Assembly: GCF_010894455.1 (NCBI RefSeq)
Contig: NZ_JAAIXY010000022.1
Coordinates: 146,164 to 210,163 of the forward strand
DNA length: 64,000 bases
Direction: 5' to 3'
Origin: Myxococcus eversor
Lineage (GTDB): Bacteria > Myxococcota > Myxococcia > Myxococcales > Myxococcaceae
In this document: positions 17,460 through 26,883 of the stretch, piece after piece
How the letters are laid out: every line of letters begins with the position of its first letter
Position numbering within the stretch: the stretch's first letter is position 1
Translations under genes and position numbers: made by a program
Notes under the pieces: generated by a model
What the model saw: only the letters and a program-made list of their open reading frames with translations
Database searches by the model: none
Told to the model about the DNA's origin: nothing

Positions 17460-17627
17460 CCGAGACATGACCTCCGACGCCTTGCCTGGGCCACCTGGCT
17501 TTCAGCTATCGTGGGGTTGCCAGTCATGCGCGGACCCGGGCCACTCGCGCATGTCATTCCTGGCGACTCCCACATCCCACCCTGAAGTGAAGTGCCCGGC
17601 CGGGCGCACGAGCTTCGGGTGCCTGTC

Positions 17628-18278
17628 ATGACCGCTCGTCTCTCGACGCTGTTCGTCGTCGCGTTGCTGTCCTTCCCCGTCCTCGCCCAGGAGGGACTCA
17701 GCCCCCCTCCCCTCACCTCGGCGACCGAAGACACCCCGAGCGGAGTGGAGGGTTCCTCCGCGCCCATCGATACCCGCGTCCGACTCGCGGGGACGCTCCT
17801 GGGCGGCGCCGCGGGCACCGCCGCTGGCGGAACCATCGGAGGACTCTTCTCCATGGGCAGGCTCACGAGCTGCGGCTCCTTTCCGGGCACCATCCACTGC
17901 GGACAGAGCCTGATTCCCATCTACATCGGCATGTCTGCCGGCTCGGGCGTGGGGGTCTTCGCCACGGGCCGGGCCCTCGGGAGCAACGGCAATTTCGCGC
18001 TCAGCGTGCTGGGTGGAGGGCTCGGCACGGTGGTCGTGGCCCTGATGACGGGAACCAACGCGCCGGGCGAACCGTTCGTGACCGAGGGAGGCACCCACAT
18101 CGCGCTCAGCCTGCTGATTCCCACCGCGGGCGCGCTCCTGCTCAACGAGCTGTCACACCGATTCAGCGGGGGTGGGTTCTCCGCGCGAAGCCAGCATCGA
18201 GATGAGGGAGTCCTGCTCGCCCCCACCGTGGGCGCGTCGAGGGCTGGCGGTTTCGCGGGACTCGTCGGCCGGTTCTGA
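17628..18278 (+). CDS. exported Gly-rich membrane protein
   Basis: 216 residues from ATG 17628. A Sec signal peptide (STLFVVALLSFPVLAQEG) is followed by a Pro/Ser/Thr stretch, then glycine-zipper-like hydrophobic segments (LLGGAAGTAAGGTIGGLF, GMSAGSGVGVFATGRALG, LSVLGGGLGTVVVALM) and a terminal beta-type strand ending in Phe. The features fit an outer-membrane or envelope-associated protein of the myxobacterial type with no known role. A shortened homologous fragment lies just upstream, so the locus has been tandemly duplicated. About 170 bp separate the two; I see no clear promoter there. Confidence 0.65.
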   Translation: MTARLSTLFVVALLSFPVLAQEGLSPPPLTSATEDTPSGVEGSSAPIDTRVRLAGTLLGGAAGTAAGGTIGGLFSMGRLTSCGSFPGTIHCGQSLIPIYIGMSAGSGVGVFATGRALGSNGNFALSVLGGGLGTVVVALMTGTNAPGEPFVTEGGTHIALSLLIPTAGALLLNELSHRFSGGGFSARSQHRDEGVLLAPTVGASRAGGFAGLVGRF

Positions 18279-18428
18279 TTCGACCCACTCCCTCAGAAAA
18301 ACGTGGCGTCGCGGCACGAGCCGTCACCGTCAGTCGGCTGATGGCGCGACGTCGATGAGCGCGCCCTTGAAAGGCTAGAGTCAGCCCGGGGGCCGCATCC
18401 ATCAACCGTCAATCCGAGGGGGATTGTC

Positions 18429-20570
18429 TTGTCATTGATTCCAACTCAAGTTCTAAGCTGCTTGGCTTTCGTCGTCACGCTTGTATTGCTGACCACGGGC
18501 ACCCGGGCAGCCGCAGCGAGGAACCCGCCACCGCCCGTGATTCTCAGCATCAGCCAGTCCCAGTCAGTCGTGCCCTCACGCGGCACCGTGCAGTTGGTGG
18601 CGAGGGCGCGTGATTCCCAGGGCGGGAGGCTCATCTTCACCTGGACAGCCACGACGGGAGAGCTCGACGAGCCGGTTCACGGCGAGGGCATCAGCGAGGT
18701 CACCTGGACCGCTCCGGACTGCATCATCCCCGGCACCTCTCCCGTGAAGGTCACCGTCACCAACGCACACGGCCTCTCCGCCGAAGTGGACTTCTCCTTC
18801 CACGTGGGGCCCACCCTCTACGAGAACCAACAGGCCCCGTTCGCGACAGGCCAGTTCGAGCGGCCCCTGAACATGGTCCTCACGTCGAACGGGGCGCTCC
18901 AGTACCCAAACCCATACCCCGAGCCGTTCGCACTGGGCGCCGAGAACATCGTCTTCCCCACGGAGCACGACGTCTCGCTCACGTTCCTGAGCCAGACCTC
19001 CGTGGCATCTCATTCGATGGGGTGGCTGGACTACGACGACGTTGTCGCCCGAGGCTATGTCGATACGAAGGGCACTCCTGACTCCTCCGACGACACCCTG
19101 GTGGACACCAACGGCAACGGCATCACGGACTTCCACGAGGACCTCTACAACCTCGCCCCATTCAACGGCTCCCAGGCGCGCCCCTACGTTGGCAAGGCGC
19201 GCCGCTGCCTCCAGACGTTCTACTCGGGTGGCTTCAACTACGGCGTGCCGGACCTCGCGCTGAACGCGAGTTGCTCCACGGCCTTCTCGCGGCTCACCCT
19301 GGACGATGCCCGGCCGGGACGGACGTCGGAGCGCATCCCGGTGGATGTCGTCGGCGCCCTCCTCTCCTCCAACGTCCCCAACGGCGCATTCTCCGATGGA
19401 GGACTCTTTCCGCGCATTCCCAACCTGCTCGAGCCCGCCGCGCCCGAGAACGGAAACAAGGGACTGGGGAATCTGCCCTTTCTGCTCACCGACGACGACT
19501 CCAACTTCACCACCTTCAAGCGGCTCGCTCCCGTCAACGACAGCGACGATTGGTCCGAAGGCATCCCCGACTACGACGTCTCCGCATACACGCCCTCGGG
19601 CTTGCGCCGGGCCACCAATCCGGACCCTGGAATCACTTCGTTCGACCGCACGGTGAAGCTGGGACTCGTCCAGGGTGGCCGGGAGCTCGTCTTCTTCCTC
19701 ATCGCCTACTACGACCCCACCCATCTTCCGAACGACGACGGCACGGTGTACCCGTGTCTCAAGAAGGCCGTGGATGGCCGATGCACACTGCACCTGAGGT
19801 CCCCCACGTCCGTCTTCTTCTCGAAGTCACGCTGGAATCTGGACCAGGACTCCGTGGGCACCACTCCCGTGGCCGAGCACAACATGGGCTGCATTGCGGA
19901 CGAGCGATGCACCCCCCAGGACCCCAACAACTACTCCTGCGCACTGGGCGGGTCGAGTCAGCGGCTCTGCGGCTGGCTGGACGATTCGGCCTACTACCGG
20001 CTCCGGACACCTGGCTATGGAAACATCGTCCTGCCCAAGGAGCGCAGCGGCGTGCTCGCCGCGAGCCACGGCAGCATGCCGCACCTGGAAATTGGGACGG
20101 CGACCACGCTTCCTGGAACGTGGCTCCTCGGCTTCGAGGACCTCAATGGAGGAGGCGACCGGAACTTCAACAACGTGACGTTCCTCCTCAAGGCGAGCTC
20201 CACGACAGGGCTCGTGCGCTCCCATGTCCTCAGCGACAACGCGCTTGGCCACTGCGCCATCTCTCGCGTGCGCATCGAAAAGGCGGACGGGAATCTACAG
20301 AGTTGCCAGACGGCGCCGACGGGCACCGAGTTCTCCTATGCCATCGCCACCGACTGCAAGGTGTGCACGGGAGTCTTCTGCCAGCGAAACCCCTCGCCCT
20401 CGTGGATGCCGGTTCCCTTCGCCGAGGGACAGTCCTCAACCATCCTGGACCTCTCGCCGTCCTCGGGGGACCAGCTCTGCTGGAAGGCCACCGTGCGCAG
20501 CCTGGATCCGACGTGCCGGCCGGAGCTCTTCCACATGAACATCGGCTACGAGCTGAACTTCGTGCCCTGA
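18429..20570 (+). CDS. secreted protein, Ig-like and DUF4114-like
   Basis: 713 residues, starting at TTG 18429 with GAGGGGG upstream. A signal peptide (LSCLAFVVTLVLLTTGTRA) precedes an Ig/PKD-like beta domain at 35-130 (GTVQLVARARDSQGGRLIFTW). A long mid-region with Asp/Asn-rich calcium-site-like segments (DTNGNGITDFHEDLY; TDDDSNFTTF) follows. Near residue 575 comes a DUF4114-type motif (LGFEDLNGGGDRNFNNVTF), normally the calcium-binding core of secreted bacterial proteins. Cys pairs occur throughout the last 250 residues, consistent with extracellular disulfides. The start of the DUF4114-type motif matches family usage, but the usual FNDVVF reads FNNVTF. Function unknown; likely exported to the surface or medium. 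Confidence 0.75.
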   Translation: MSLIPTQVLSCLAFVVTLVLLTTGTRAAAARNPPPPVILSISQSQSVVPSRGTVQLVARARDSQGGRLIFTWTATTGELDEPVHGEGISEVTWTAPDCIIPGTSPVKVTVTNAHGLSAEVDFSFHVGPTLYENQQAPFATGQFERPLNMVLTSNGALQYPNPYPEPFALGAENIVFPTEHDVSLTFLSQTSVASHSMGWLDYDDVVARGYVDTKGTPDSSDDTLVDTNGNGITDFHEDLYNLAPFNGSQARPYVGKARRCLQTFYSGGFNYGVPDLALNASCSTAFSRLTLDDARPGRTSERIPVDVVGALLSSNVPNGAFSDGGLFPRIPNLLEPAAPENGNKGLGNLPFLLTDDDSNFTTFKRLAPVNDSDDWSEGIPDYDVSAYTPSGLRRATNPDPGITSFDRTVKLGLVQGGRELVFFLIAYYDPTHLPNDDGTVYPCLKKAVDGRCTLHLRSPTSVFFSKSRWNLDQDSVGTTPVAEHNMGCIADERCTPQDPNNYSCALGGSSQRLCGWLDDSAYYRLRTPGYGNIVLPKERSGVLAASHGSMPHLEIGTATTLPGTWLLGFEDLNGGGDRNFNNVTFLLKASSTTGLVRSHVLSDNALGHCAISRVRIEKADGNLQSCQTAPTGTEFSYAIATDCKVCTGVFCQRNPSPSWMPVPFAEGQSSTILDLSPSSGDQLCWKATVRSLDPTCRPELFHMNIGYELNFVP

Positions 20571-20600
20571 GTCCAGCTCTCGCGAAACACTGACATGAGG

Positions 20601-20630
20601 CGACGAGTCCCTGCGTACCGGGACTCGTCG
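20601..20630. terminator. hairpin between convergent genes
   Basis: An 11-bp perfect stem, CGACGAGTCCC / GGGACTCGTCG, with an 8-base loop. It stands 30 bp after the DUF4114-like gene and 4 bp before the end of the convergent SH3-like gene, so it can terminate both. Confidence 0.75.
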
Positions 20631-20634
20631 TCCA

Positions 20635-21582
20635 TCAAGGCTTCGATTCCGCCACGGAGGAGCCCGCGGGCTTCACTGCGGAATAGACGCCGTCGTTGAG
20701 CTGATAGCGCGTCTGCTCCTTCGTCGTCTGCTCCTTGCCGGTCTCCTCATCCACGTCATCCACCGTGGTCCGCACCACCGTGGCCTGCTTCTTCCCGGCA
20801 TGGAAGGAGACCTTGAACTTGGAGCTGTTCGGAGGGTCCGACAGGCCGACCAGGCCCAGCGCCACCTTCGCCTTGCCCAGCACGCCCTTCTTCTTCCCCT
20901 GCCCCGTGTAGCTCACGTACGTGGTGCTGAAGTCGGCGCACGCCTCCGGCATCGAATCCACCTGCAACAGGACGACGCCCGCCTTCTTCGCGGGGACGAG
21001 CTTCACCTCCGCCCGGCCTCCACTCACGCTGAGGTAGCCCTCGCCCGAGGGCGAGACGTCCACGCTGCTCACCCGTCGCGGCGGCTTCACGTTCGGCTCC
21101 AGGACGCGGACGCGAATCTTGAAGTCTCCACTCATCACCACCGTGGCGACCTCCTTCTCCCCGTCCCCGTCGAAGTCCTCCTCGAAGCGGAACGGCGTCA
21201 GCGTGTTGCCGAAGAGCCAGCCCTTGGAGACCACGTCGTCCGCGGCATCGGCCGTGCCCTTCGCGTCCACGTACTCCACCGAGTACCAGTGGTTGACGTA
21301 CTCCCCCACCTTCAGACGCTCCTTGCCCTTCTCCAATACCCGCACGGCCGCGCCCAGGGGCAGCGTGGCGACCACCGCGCCTTCAGCCGAGGCGGTCTGC
21401 CGGAGGTTCGCTTCATCCACGCCCACGTAGAGGGGCTCCTTCATTTCGGAAGGCTCCCACTCCGTGAAGGAGTAGCTCTCCAGGGTGCGCTGCTCGCCCT
21501 CCTCCACCGTCGCGGCGGTGTAGTGGATGTCGGGCACGGGCGTCTGCGACAGGAGCAGCGACAGCATCAAGCCGGGCGTCAT
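20635..21582 (-). CDS. exported SH3-like domain protein
   Basis: 315 residues from ATG 21582 (MTPGLMLSLLLSQTP), chosen because it gives a short signal peptide; the frame runs on to 22023 but would overlap the divergent PBP4 gene. Residues 45-115 form a bacterial SH3-like domain (ANLRQTASAEGAVVATLPLGAAV ... WYSVEY ... GWLFGNTL), usually a peptidoglycan- or peptide-binding module. The next part includes an EF-hand-like DFDGDGEKE and a beta-rich C-terminal domain with a Lys-rich loop. It lies divergent from the PBP4-type carboxypeptidase gene with 228 bp between, which fits a cell-envelope role, though this is inference. Confidence 0.75.
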   Translation of the reverse strand: MTPGLMLSLLLSQTPVPDIHYTAATVEEGEQRTLESYSFTEWEPSEMKEPLYVGVDEANLRQTASAEGAVVATLPLGAAVRVLEKGKERLKVGEYVNHWYSVEYVDAKGTADAADDVVSKGWLFGNTLTPFRFEEDFDGDGEKEVATVVMSGDFKIRVRVLEPNVKPPRRVSSVDVSPSGEGYLSVSGGRAEVKLVPAKKAGVVLLQVDSMPEACADFSTTYVSYTGQGKKKGVLGKAKVALGLVGLSDPPNSSKFKVSFHAGKKQATVVRTTVDDVDEETGKEQTTKEQTRYQLNDGVYSAVKPAGSSVAESKP

Positions 21583-21810
21583 CGGAAACCATCCATCCAG
21601 GGCAAGAATGAGCAGGGCCCTTTCTGCGACAACCCGCGCCTCCGAATCAAGGCATCCCCCCGATTCCCAATTCCTCGCATTCGCCTGGGGCACATCCGCC
21701 CCCATCCCACGGAGCCTGAGCGGCGGGGTCGCATACCGGACGGCCGGGGTGGCCTGCCGCCCTCGCTTCGACACCGCGTCGCATGACACCCACGTCCGCG
21801 AAGCGTTAGC

Positions 21811-23310
21811 GTGGCGCGGGTGATCAGCCGCGCCCTGCCCCTCTCCCTGTTGCTGGCCTCCTCCCTGCTGTCCGGCTGTCGCCATGCACAGCACCCCGAA
21901 GCGCGCACCGTGGGCTCGGTGGCGAGCAGCCTCTTCGCCACCCTGGAGGACGAGGGTGCGCTCGCGAGCGCCTTCGTGCTGGACGCTCGAACCGGTGAGC
22001 CGCTGTACGCGCACCGTGAGCACGTCCGCCTGCTGCCCGCGTCCACCATGAAGGTCGTCTCCACCGCGTCGGTGCTCTCCGCGCTCGGGGCGGACTTCCG
22101 CTTCCAGACGCCGGTGACGCTGGAGGGCACGCTGACAAACGGGCTCTACCTCGGAGACCTCGTGGTGGACCCGTCGGGCGACCCGTCACTGGGCTCGTGG
22201 CGCTTTCCGGAGACGGCGCTGGCCTGCGAGCAGGTCGCGGACGCGCTCCAGGCGCGCGGTGTCCAGCAGTGGCGCGGACAGGTGCGCGTGCGCGGGACCG
22301 ACGACGTGGAGGCCGCCTTCGGTCCGGGCTGGGCCTGGGACGACGCCGCCTATGCGTACAGCGCCGCGCCCACGCCCTTCGTCTTCCGGGAGAACGTGGT
22401 GGACCTCGCGCTGTCTCGCGCGGACGGCGCCGACTGCGCGCTGCCTCCCACCGTGCAGCTCACCCCCGCCTTCGCCACCCTCTCCGCCATCGTCCGCGTG
22501 GACGCGAACGCGGAGCGCGCCAGCCTCTCCTGCACGCGCCAGCGCGGCGCCCCGGGCGTGCGCTGTGTGTGGCGCTCTCCCGTCAACCAGTGCCCCCGCT
22601 CCGCCGCCGTGAGGCTCTCCGTGGACGAGCCCCAGATCCTCTTCTCCGCCTGCGTGGAGGAGGCCCTGCTCAAGCGCGGCATCCCCCGGCTCCCCGCCAC
22701 CCTGGAGGCCCCCGGCCCCCTGCGTCCGCCCGTGCCGGAGCCGCTCGTGACGCTGGTCAGCCCGCCCCTGTCGGAGCTGGTGAAGGCCACCAACAAGGAG
22801 TCCCTCAACCTCTACGCGGAGCGCCTGGGCCTGCGCTTCGCTCGCGAGAGAAGCGGCACGGAGGGCTACGCCACGCTGAGCACCGCGCTCGCGGACGAGC
22901 TCACCCGTCGCGGCATCCCCGCTCGCGACTTGCGCCCCGTCGATGGCAGCGGCCTGTCCCGCTACAACCTGGCCACGGCACGAGGCCTGGCGCGCGTGCT
23001 CTTCACCAGCCTGCGAGAGCCTTACGGTGACGCGCTGGTGGACAGCCTGCCCGTGGCCGGCGTCGACGGCACGCTGGCCACCCGCCCCGTCACGCCCCTC
23101 ACCGCGGGCCGCATCCGCGCCAAGACGGGCACGCTCTCCGGCCAGAAGTGCTTCGCGGGCGTGGTGGACCGACCCGGCGACGCCGAGCATCCCCGCGTCG
23201 TCTTCGCCCTGATGCTCGGCAACATGGACGAGAGCACCGCCCTCCCCGCCAATGAGGCCTTCGACCGCTTCGCCGCCGCGCTGGTGGAGCTGCCCCTGCG
23301 CGCGCCCTGA
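21811..23310 (+). CDS. dacB: PBP4-type D-Ala-D-Ala carboxypeptidase
   Basis: About 499 residues from GTG 21811 (a second GTG is at 21820). The N-terminus is a lipoprotein signal with lipobox LLSGC (Cys23). All three S13/PBP4 active-site motifs are present: Ser78-x-x-Lys81 in LLPASTMK, an SxN-like SRYN in DGSGLSRYNLA, and KTG in RIRAKTGTLSG. The long insert between the first two motifs is typical of the class. The enzyme trims D-Ala from peptidoglycan stem peptides or cleaves crosslinks (DD-endopeptidase) in the periplasm. Length fits the family (450-500). Its divergent neighbour encodes an SH3-like exported protein. The name is by family; substrate preference cannot be read. Confidence 0.9.
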   Translation: MARVISRALPLSLLLASSLLSGCRHAQHPEARTVGSVASSLFATLEDEGALASAFVLDARTGEPLYAHREHVRLLPASTMKVVSTASVLSALGADFRFQTPVTLEGTLTNGLYLGDLVVDPSGDPSLGSWRFPETALACEQVADALQARGVQQWRGQVRVRGTDDVEAAFGPGWAWDDAAYAYSAAPTPFVFRENVVDLALSRADGADCALPPTVQLTPAFATLSAIVRVDANAERASLSCTRQRGAPGVRCVWRSPVNQCPRSAAVRLSVDEPQILFSACVEEALLKRGIPRLPATLEAPGPLRPPVPEPLVTLVSPPLSELVKATNKESLNLYAERLGLRFARERSGTEGYATLSTALADELTRRGIPARDLRPVDGSGLSRYNLATARGLARVLFTSLREPYGDALVDSLPVAGVDGTLATRPVTPLTAGRIRAKTGTLSGQKCFAGVVDRPGDAEHPRVVFALMLGNMDESTALPANEAFDRFAAALVELPLRAP

Positions 23311-23470
23311 CGTGGGGCGTCCTCGAATTCCCCGGCGGGTTTGACGCACCGCACGCCTGGCGGCAACCCGAGGGAACACCCGTCCCATCACGACATTCCC
23401 CTGTCGGGAAGAGCGCCATGGGAGATGGGACGTGGCAGGCTGCGCCCGCTTTCCCATCCTCGAGGTGAAC

Positions 23471-25648
23471 ATGAAGCTGACAACCGCAATGGCCGCGGCG
23501 GCACTGCTGCTGCCACTCACGTCCCCGGCCGCCGGCAAGGGCGCGTCCAAGCCGCCCGTCACCGAGAAGCAGGAGGTCGTCGACACCTACCACGGCACGG
23601 AGGTGAAGGACCCCTACCAGTGGTTGGAGGCCACCGACGACGCGAAGGTGAAGCAGTGGAACGACGGGCAGAACGCCCACACGCGAGCCATCCTGGACAA
23701 GCTGCCGGGCCGCGAGGGCATCCGTCAGCGCGTCTCCGAGCTCTTGTCCTGGAAGTCCCCGGGCTACGGGGGACTGACGGAGGCCAACGGCACTCTCGTC
23801 GGCATCAAGATGCAGCCGCCCCGGCAGCAGCCGTACGTGGTGGTCATCGGCTCCCCGGACGACACGTCGAAGGAGCGCTCACTGCTGGACCCCATGGTCA
23901 TCGACCCGTCGGGTCACACCACCATCGACTTCATCGAGCCCACGCTGGACGGCAAGAAGCTGGCGGTGTCGCTGTCGAAGAACGGCACGGAGAGCGGTGA
24001 CGTCTCCGTCTACGACGTGGCCACGGGCAAGCCGCTGCCGAACGAGGTGGTGCCCCGCGTCAACGGCGGCACGGCGGGCGGTGGGCTCGCGTGGAACGCG
24101 GACGGGACGGGCTACTTCTACACCCGCTATCCGCGCGGCGAGGAGCGTCCCGCGGCGGACCGCGACTTCTTCCAGCAGGTGTACTTCCACAAGCTGGGCA
24201 CGCCCACGGAGCAGGACACGTACGCGCTGGGCAAGGACTTCCCGCGCATCGCCATGACGGAGCTGGAGACGTCGCCCGATGGCAAGTACGTCAAGGCGAT
24301 GGTCGCCAACGGCGACGGCGGCGAGTTCATGCTGTACCTCCACGGCCCCGACGGGAAGTGGACGCAGGTGACGAAGTTCGCGGACAAGGTCATCCGCGCC
24401 CGGTTCGGCCACGACGGCGCCCTCTACCTGCTCAGCCGGCAGGACACGCCGCGCGGCAAGGTGCTGCGCCTGGCGCTGGCCACGCCGACGCTGGACAAGG
24501 CCACGGTGCTGCTGCCCGAGGGTGAGGCCAGCGTCCAGGGCTTCTTCCCGACGAAGTCGCGGCTGTATGTGAGCGAGCAGCTCGGCGGCCCGTCGCAGCT
24601 GCGCATGGTGGACCTGAAGGGCAAGGACCTGGGCCTGGTCCCCACCCCGCCGGTGTCCTCGGTGGGCGGACTGGTGAGCGCGGGTGGCGACGACATCTAC
24701 TTCAGCAACTCCAGCTTCGTGCAGCCGCAGGCCTGGTACCGCTTCACCGCCGCGGACGGCAAGGTGACCAAGACGGCCCTGGCCAAGACCTCGCCGCTGG
24801 ACGTCAGTGACGTGGAGGTGGTGCGCGCCGAGGCCACGTCGAAGGACGGCACCAAGGTCCCCCTCACCATCCTCAAGAAGAAGGGCACGAAGCTCAACGG
24901 CAACAACCCCACGCTGCTCACCGGCTACGGCGGCTTCAACATCTCCATCAGCCCGGGCTTCAGCCCGCTGGCGGGCCTGTGGCTGGAGCAGGGCGGCGTC
25001 TACGCCATCGCCAACCTGCGCGGCGGTTCGGAGTTCGGCGAGAAGTGGCACGCCGAGGGCTCGCTGACGAAGAAGCAGAACGTCTTCGACGACTTCTACG
25101 CCTGCGCGAAGCTGCTGGTGGACCAGAAGTACACGCAGCCCAAGAAGCTGGCCATCCAGGGCGGCAGCAACGGCGGACTGCTGATGGGCGCCGTCGTCAC
25201 CCAGCACCCGGAGGCGTACGGCGCCGTGGTGGCCCGCGTGGGCCTCTACGACATGCTGCGCTCGGAGCGCACGTCCAACGGCCAGTTCAACGTCACCGAG
25301 TACGGCACGGTGAAGGACCCCGAGCAGTTCAAGGCGCTCTTGGCGTACTCGCCCGTCCACAACGTGAAGGACGGCGTGAAGTACCCGCCCGTGCTCTTCA
25401 CCTCCGGCGCCAATGACCCGCGCGTGGACCCGTTCCACTCGCGGAAGATGGTCGCCCGGATGCAGACGGCCACGTCGGCCAAGAACCCCATCCTCCTGCG
25501 CGCCGACGCGGAGACGGGCCACGGCTCCGGCACCCCGCTCAACTCCCGCATCGAGGAGGAGGTGGACGCGTACTCCTTCATCTTCAGCCAGCTCGGCGTG
25601 AAGTACCTGCCGCCCGCGAAGAAGGTGGCGGCGCCCAAGCCGCAGTAG
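23471..25648 (+). CDS. exported prolyl oligopeptidase (S9)
   Basis: 725 residues; ATG 23471 follows CGAGGTGAAC, while the frame's upstream part is leader. A signal peptide (MKLTTAMAAAALLLPLTSPAA) targets it to the periplasm or outside. The N-terminal DPYQWLE motif and a seven-bladed propeller region (about 85-440) precede the alpha/beta-hydrolase domain, with catalytic Ser566 in GGSNGGLLMG, Asp649 in ANDPRVDP and His684 in TGHGSG. These define S9A prolyl oligopeptidases, which cut short peptides after proline; myxobacterial homologues are well-known exported enzymes. Length is normal. A strong hairpin terminator follows within 25 bp. Confidence 0.93.
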   Translation: MKLTTAMAAAALLLPLTSPAAGKGASKPPVTEKQEVVDTYHGTEVKDPYQWLEATDDAKVKQWNDGQNAHTRAILDKLPGREGIRQRVSELLSWKSPGYGGLTEANGTLVGIKMQPPRQQPYVVVIGSPDDTSKERSLLDPMVIDPSGHTTIDFIEPTLDGKKLAVSLSKNGTESGDVSVYDVATGKPLPNEVVPRVNGGTAGGGLAWNADGTGYFYTRYPRGEERPAADRDFFQQVYFHKLGTPTEQDTYALGKDFPRIAMTELETSPDGKYVKAMVANGDGGEFMLYLHGPDGKWTQVTKFADKVIRARFGHDGALYLLSRQDTPRGKVLRLALATPTLDKATVLLPEGEASVQGFFPTKSRLYVSEQLGGPSQLRMVDLKGKDLGLVPTPPVSSVGGLVSAGGDDIYFSNSSFVQPQAWYRFTAADGKVTKTALAKTSPLDVSDVEVVRAEATSKDGTKVPLTILKKKGTKLNGNNPTLLTGYGGFNISISPGFSPLAGLWLEQGGVYAIANLRGGSEFGEKWHAEGSLTKKQNVFDDFYACAKLLVDQKYTQPKKLAIQGGSNGGLLMGAVVTQHPEAYGAVVARVGLYDMLRSERTSNGQFNVTEYGTVKDPEQFKALLAYSPVHNVKDGVKYPPVLFTSGANDPRVDPFHSRKMVARMQTATSAKNPILLRADAETGHGSGTPLNSRIEEEVDAYSFIFSQLGVKYLPPAKKVAAPKPQ

Positions 25649-25672
25649 CGCGCCGCGCCTTCGCGCTGTCGT

Positions 25673-25721
25673 GAGGCCCGCCTGGGCCCGGAGGAGATAC
25701 TCCGGGCTCTCGGCGGGCCTC
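25673..25721 (+). terminator. two-tier hairpin after S9 gene
   Basis: Outer stem GAGGCCCGCC / GGCGGGCCTC (10 bp) encloses an inner stem CCCGGAG-gagata-CTCCGGG (7 bp). It begins 24 bp after the prolyl oligopeptidase stop. No T tract of note. Confidence 0.75.
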
Positions 25722-25785
25722 GTCATGTCGAACGGCGCCCACGGACACCTGGAGCGTCAACGCGCGCGGTGACAGATTGCGCGGC

Positions 25786-26877
25786 ATGGACCTGCTCCCG
25801 CTCGAAGCGCTCACGACTCCCGCCGCCCTCGTGGACCTGGACCGCGTGGAGGCCAATCTGAGGCGCGTGGCCGCGTACTCGCGCGAGCACCGCCTGCACT
25901 GGCGCCCCCACACGAAGACGCACAAGACCGCGGAGCTCACCGCGCTCCAGCTCGCCGCCGGAGCCGTGGGCGTCACCGTCGCCACCCCGCGCGAAGCCGA
26001 GCTCATGGCCACCGTCTCCGATGACGTGCTGCTGGCCTATCCCCCCGTGGGCACAGGCAGGCTCGCGCGGCTCATGGCCCTGCCCCGCGGCACGAGCCTC
26101 ACGGTGGCGCTCGACTCGGCGGAGGTGCTCGAGGGCTTGATTCGCGCGGCCCATGACGCGGGCCGCACCGTGGGCGTGCTGGTGGAGCTGGACCTGGGCA
26201 TGCGTCGCGTGGGCGTGCAGACGCCGGCCGACGCCGTGGCCCTGGCCCGTCGAATCAGCGCCATGCCCTCCGTGACGTACCGAGGCGTCATCTTCTATCC
26301 GGGCCACGTGCGCGCGCCGGTGGAGCAACAGGAATCCGCGGTGAGGGAGCAGGCCGCGCGGGTGCGTGAGTTCGTGGACGCGCTCGCCGCCGAGGGCCTC
26401 CGCCCCGAAGTCGTGAGCGGAGGCTCCACGCCCATGTTGTGGCGCTCACACGAGGTGGAAGGCCTGACGGAGATCCGCCCGGGAATCAACGTGCTGAATG
26501 ACCGCAACACCGCCGCGCTCGGCGCGTGCGCGTGGAGCGACTGTGCCTTCTCCGTCCTCACGACGGTGGTGAGCACCGCCGTCCCCGGACAGGTGGTGGT
26601 CGACGCGGGCTCCAAGGCCCTGGCCAAGGAAGAAGGACTCGCGCCGGCGGGCGGCTACGGCGCCCTGCTGGACAGGCCGGAGCTCGTCGTCCGGAGCGTC
26701 TCCGAGGAGCACGGCCTGCTCGACGTCTCCAACACATCCTGGCGTCCCCGCGTGGGAGACCGCCTGCGCGTCGTCCCCAACCACGTCTGCGCCGCCGTCA
26801 ACCTGCACGAACGGCTGCACGTCCTGCGCGGCGACACCGTGACGGCCAACTGGCCCGTCGCCGCGCGCGGCTGGTAG
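25786..26877 (+). CDS. D-threonine aldolase / D-serine dehydratase-like
   Basis: 363 residues from ATG 25786 (MDLLPLEALTTPAALVDLD). It is a fold-type III PLP enzyme with an alanine-racemase-like barrel. The PLP lysine is Lys44 in WRPHTKTHK; GGSTP at the phosphate site and the C-terminal metal motif NHVCAAVNLHERL (His333-x-Cys335) are visible. His-x-Cys is the zinc site of D-serine dehydratases, whereas D-threonine aldolases usually have His-x-Asp, so the former chemistry (D-Ser or D-Thr to oxo acid plus ammonia) is slightly favoured. The position after dacB and an exported peptidase could reflect D-amino-acid recycling, but that is inference. Its end nearly abuts the convergent next gene (6 bp). 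Confidence 0.85.
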   Translation: MDLLPLEALTTPAALVDLDRVEANLRRVAAYSREHRLHWRPHTKTHKTAELTALQLAAGAVGVTVATPREAELMATVSDDVLLAYPPVGTGRLARLMALPRGTSLTVALDSAEVLEGLIRAAHDAGRTVGVLVELDLGMRRVGVQTPADAVALARRISAMPSVTYRGVIFYPGHVRAPVEQQESAVREQAARVREFVDALAAEGLRPEVVSGGSTPMLWRSHEVEGLTEIRPGINVLNDRNTAALGACAWSDCAFSVLTTVVSTAVPGQVVVDAGSKALAKEEGLAPAGGYGALLDRPELVVRSVSEEHGLLDVSNTSWRPRVGDRLRVVPNHVCAAVNLHERLHVLRGDTVTANWPVAARGW

Positions 26878-26883
26878 TCCGCC

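Noticed and set aside
23879..25726. Minus-strand ORF of 615 codons opposite the S9 peptidase
   Set aside because: The peptidase frame has signal peptide, propeller and catalytic triad; the antisense product is repetitive.
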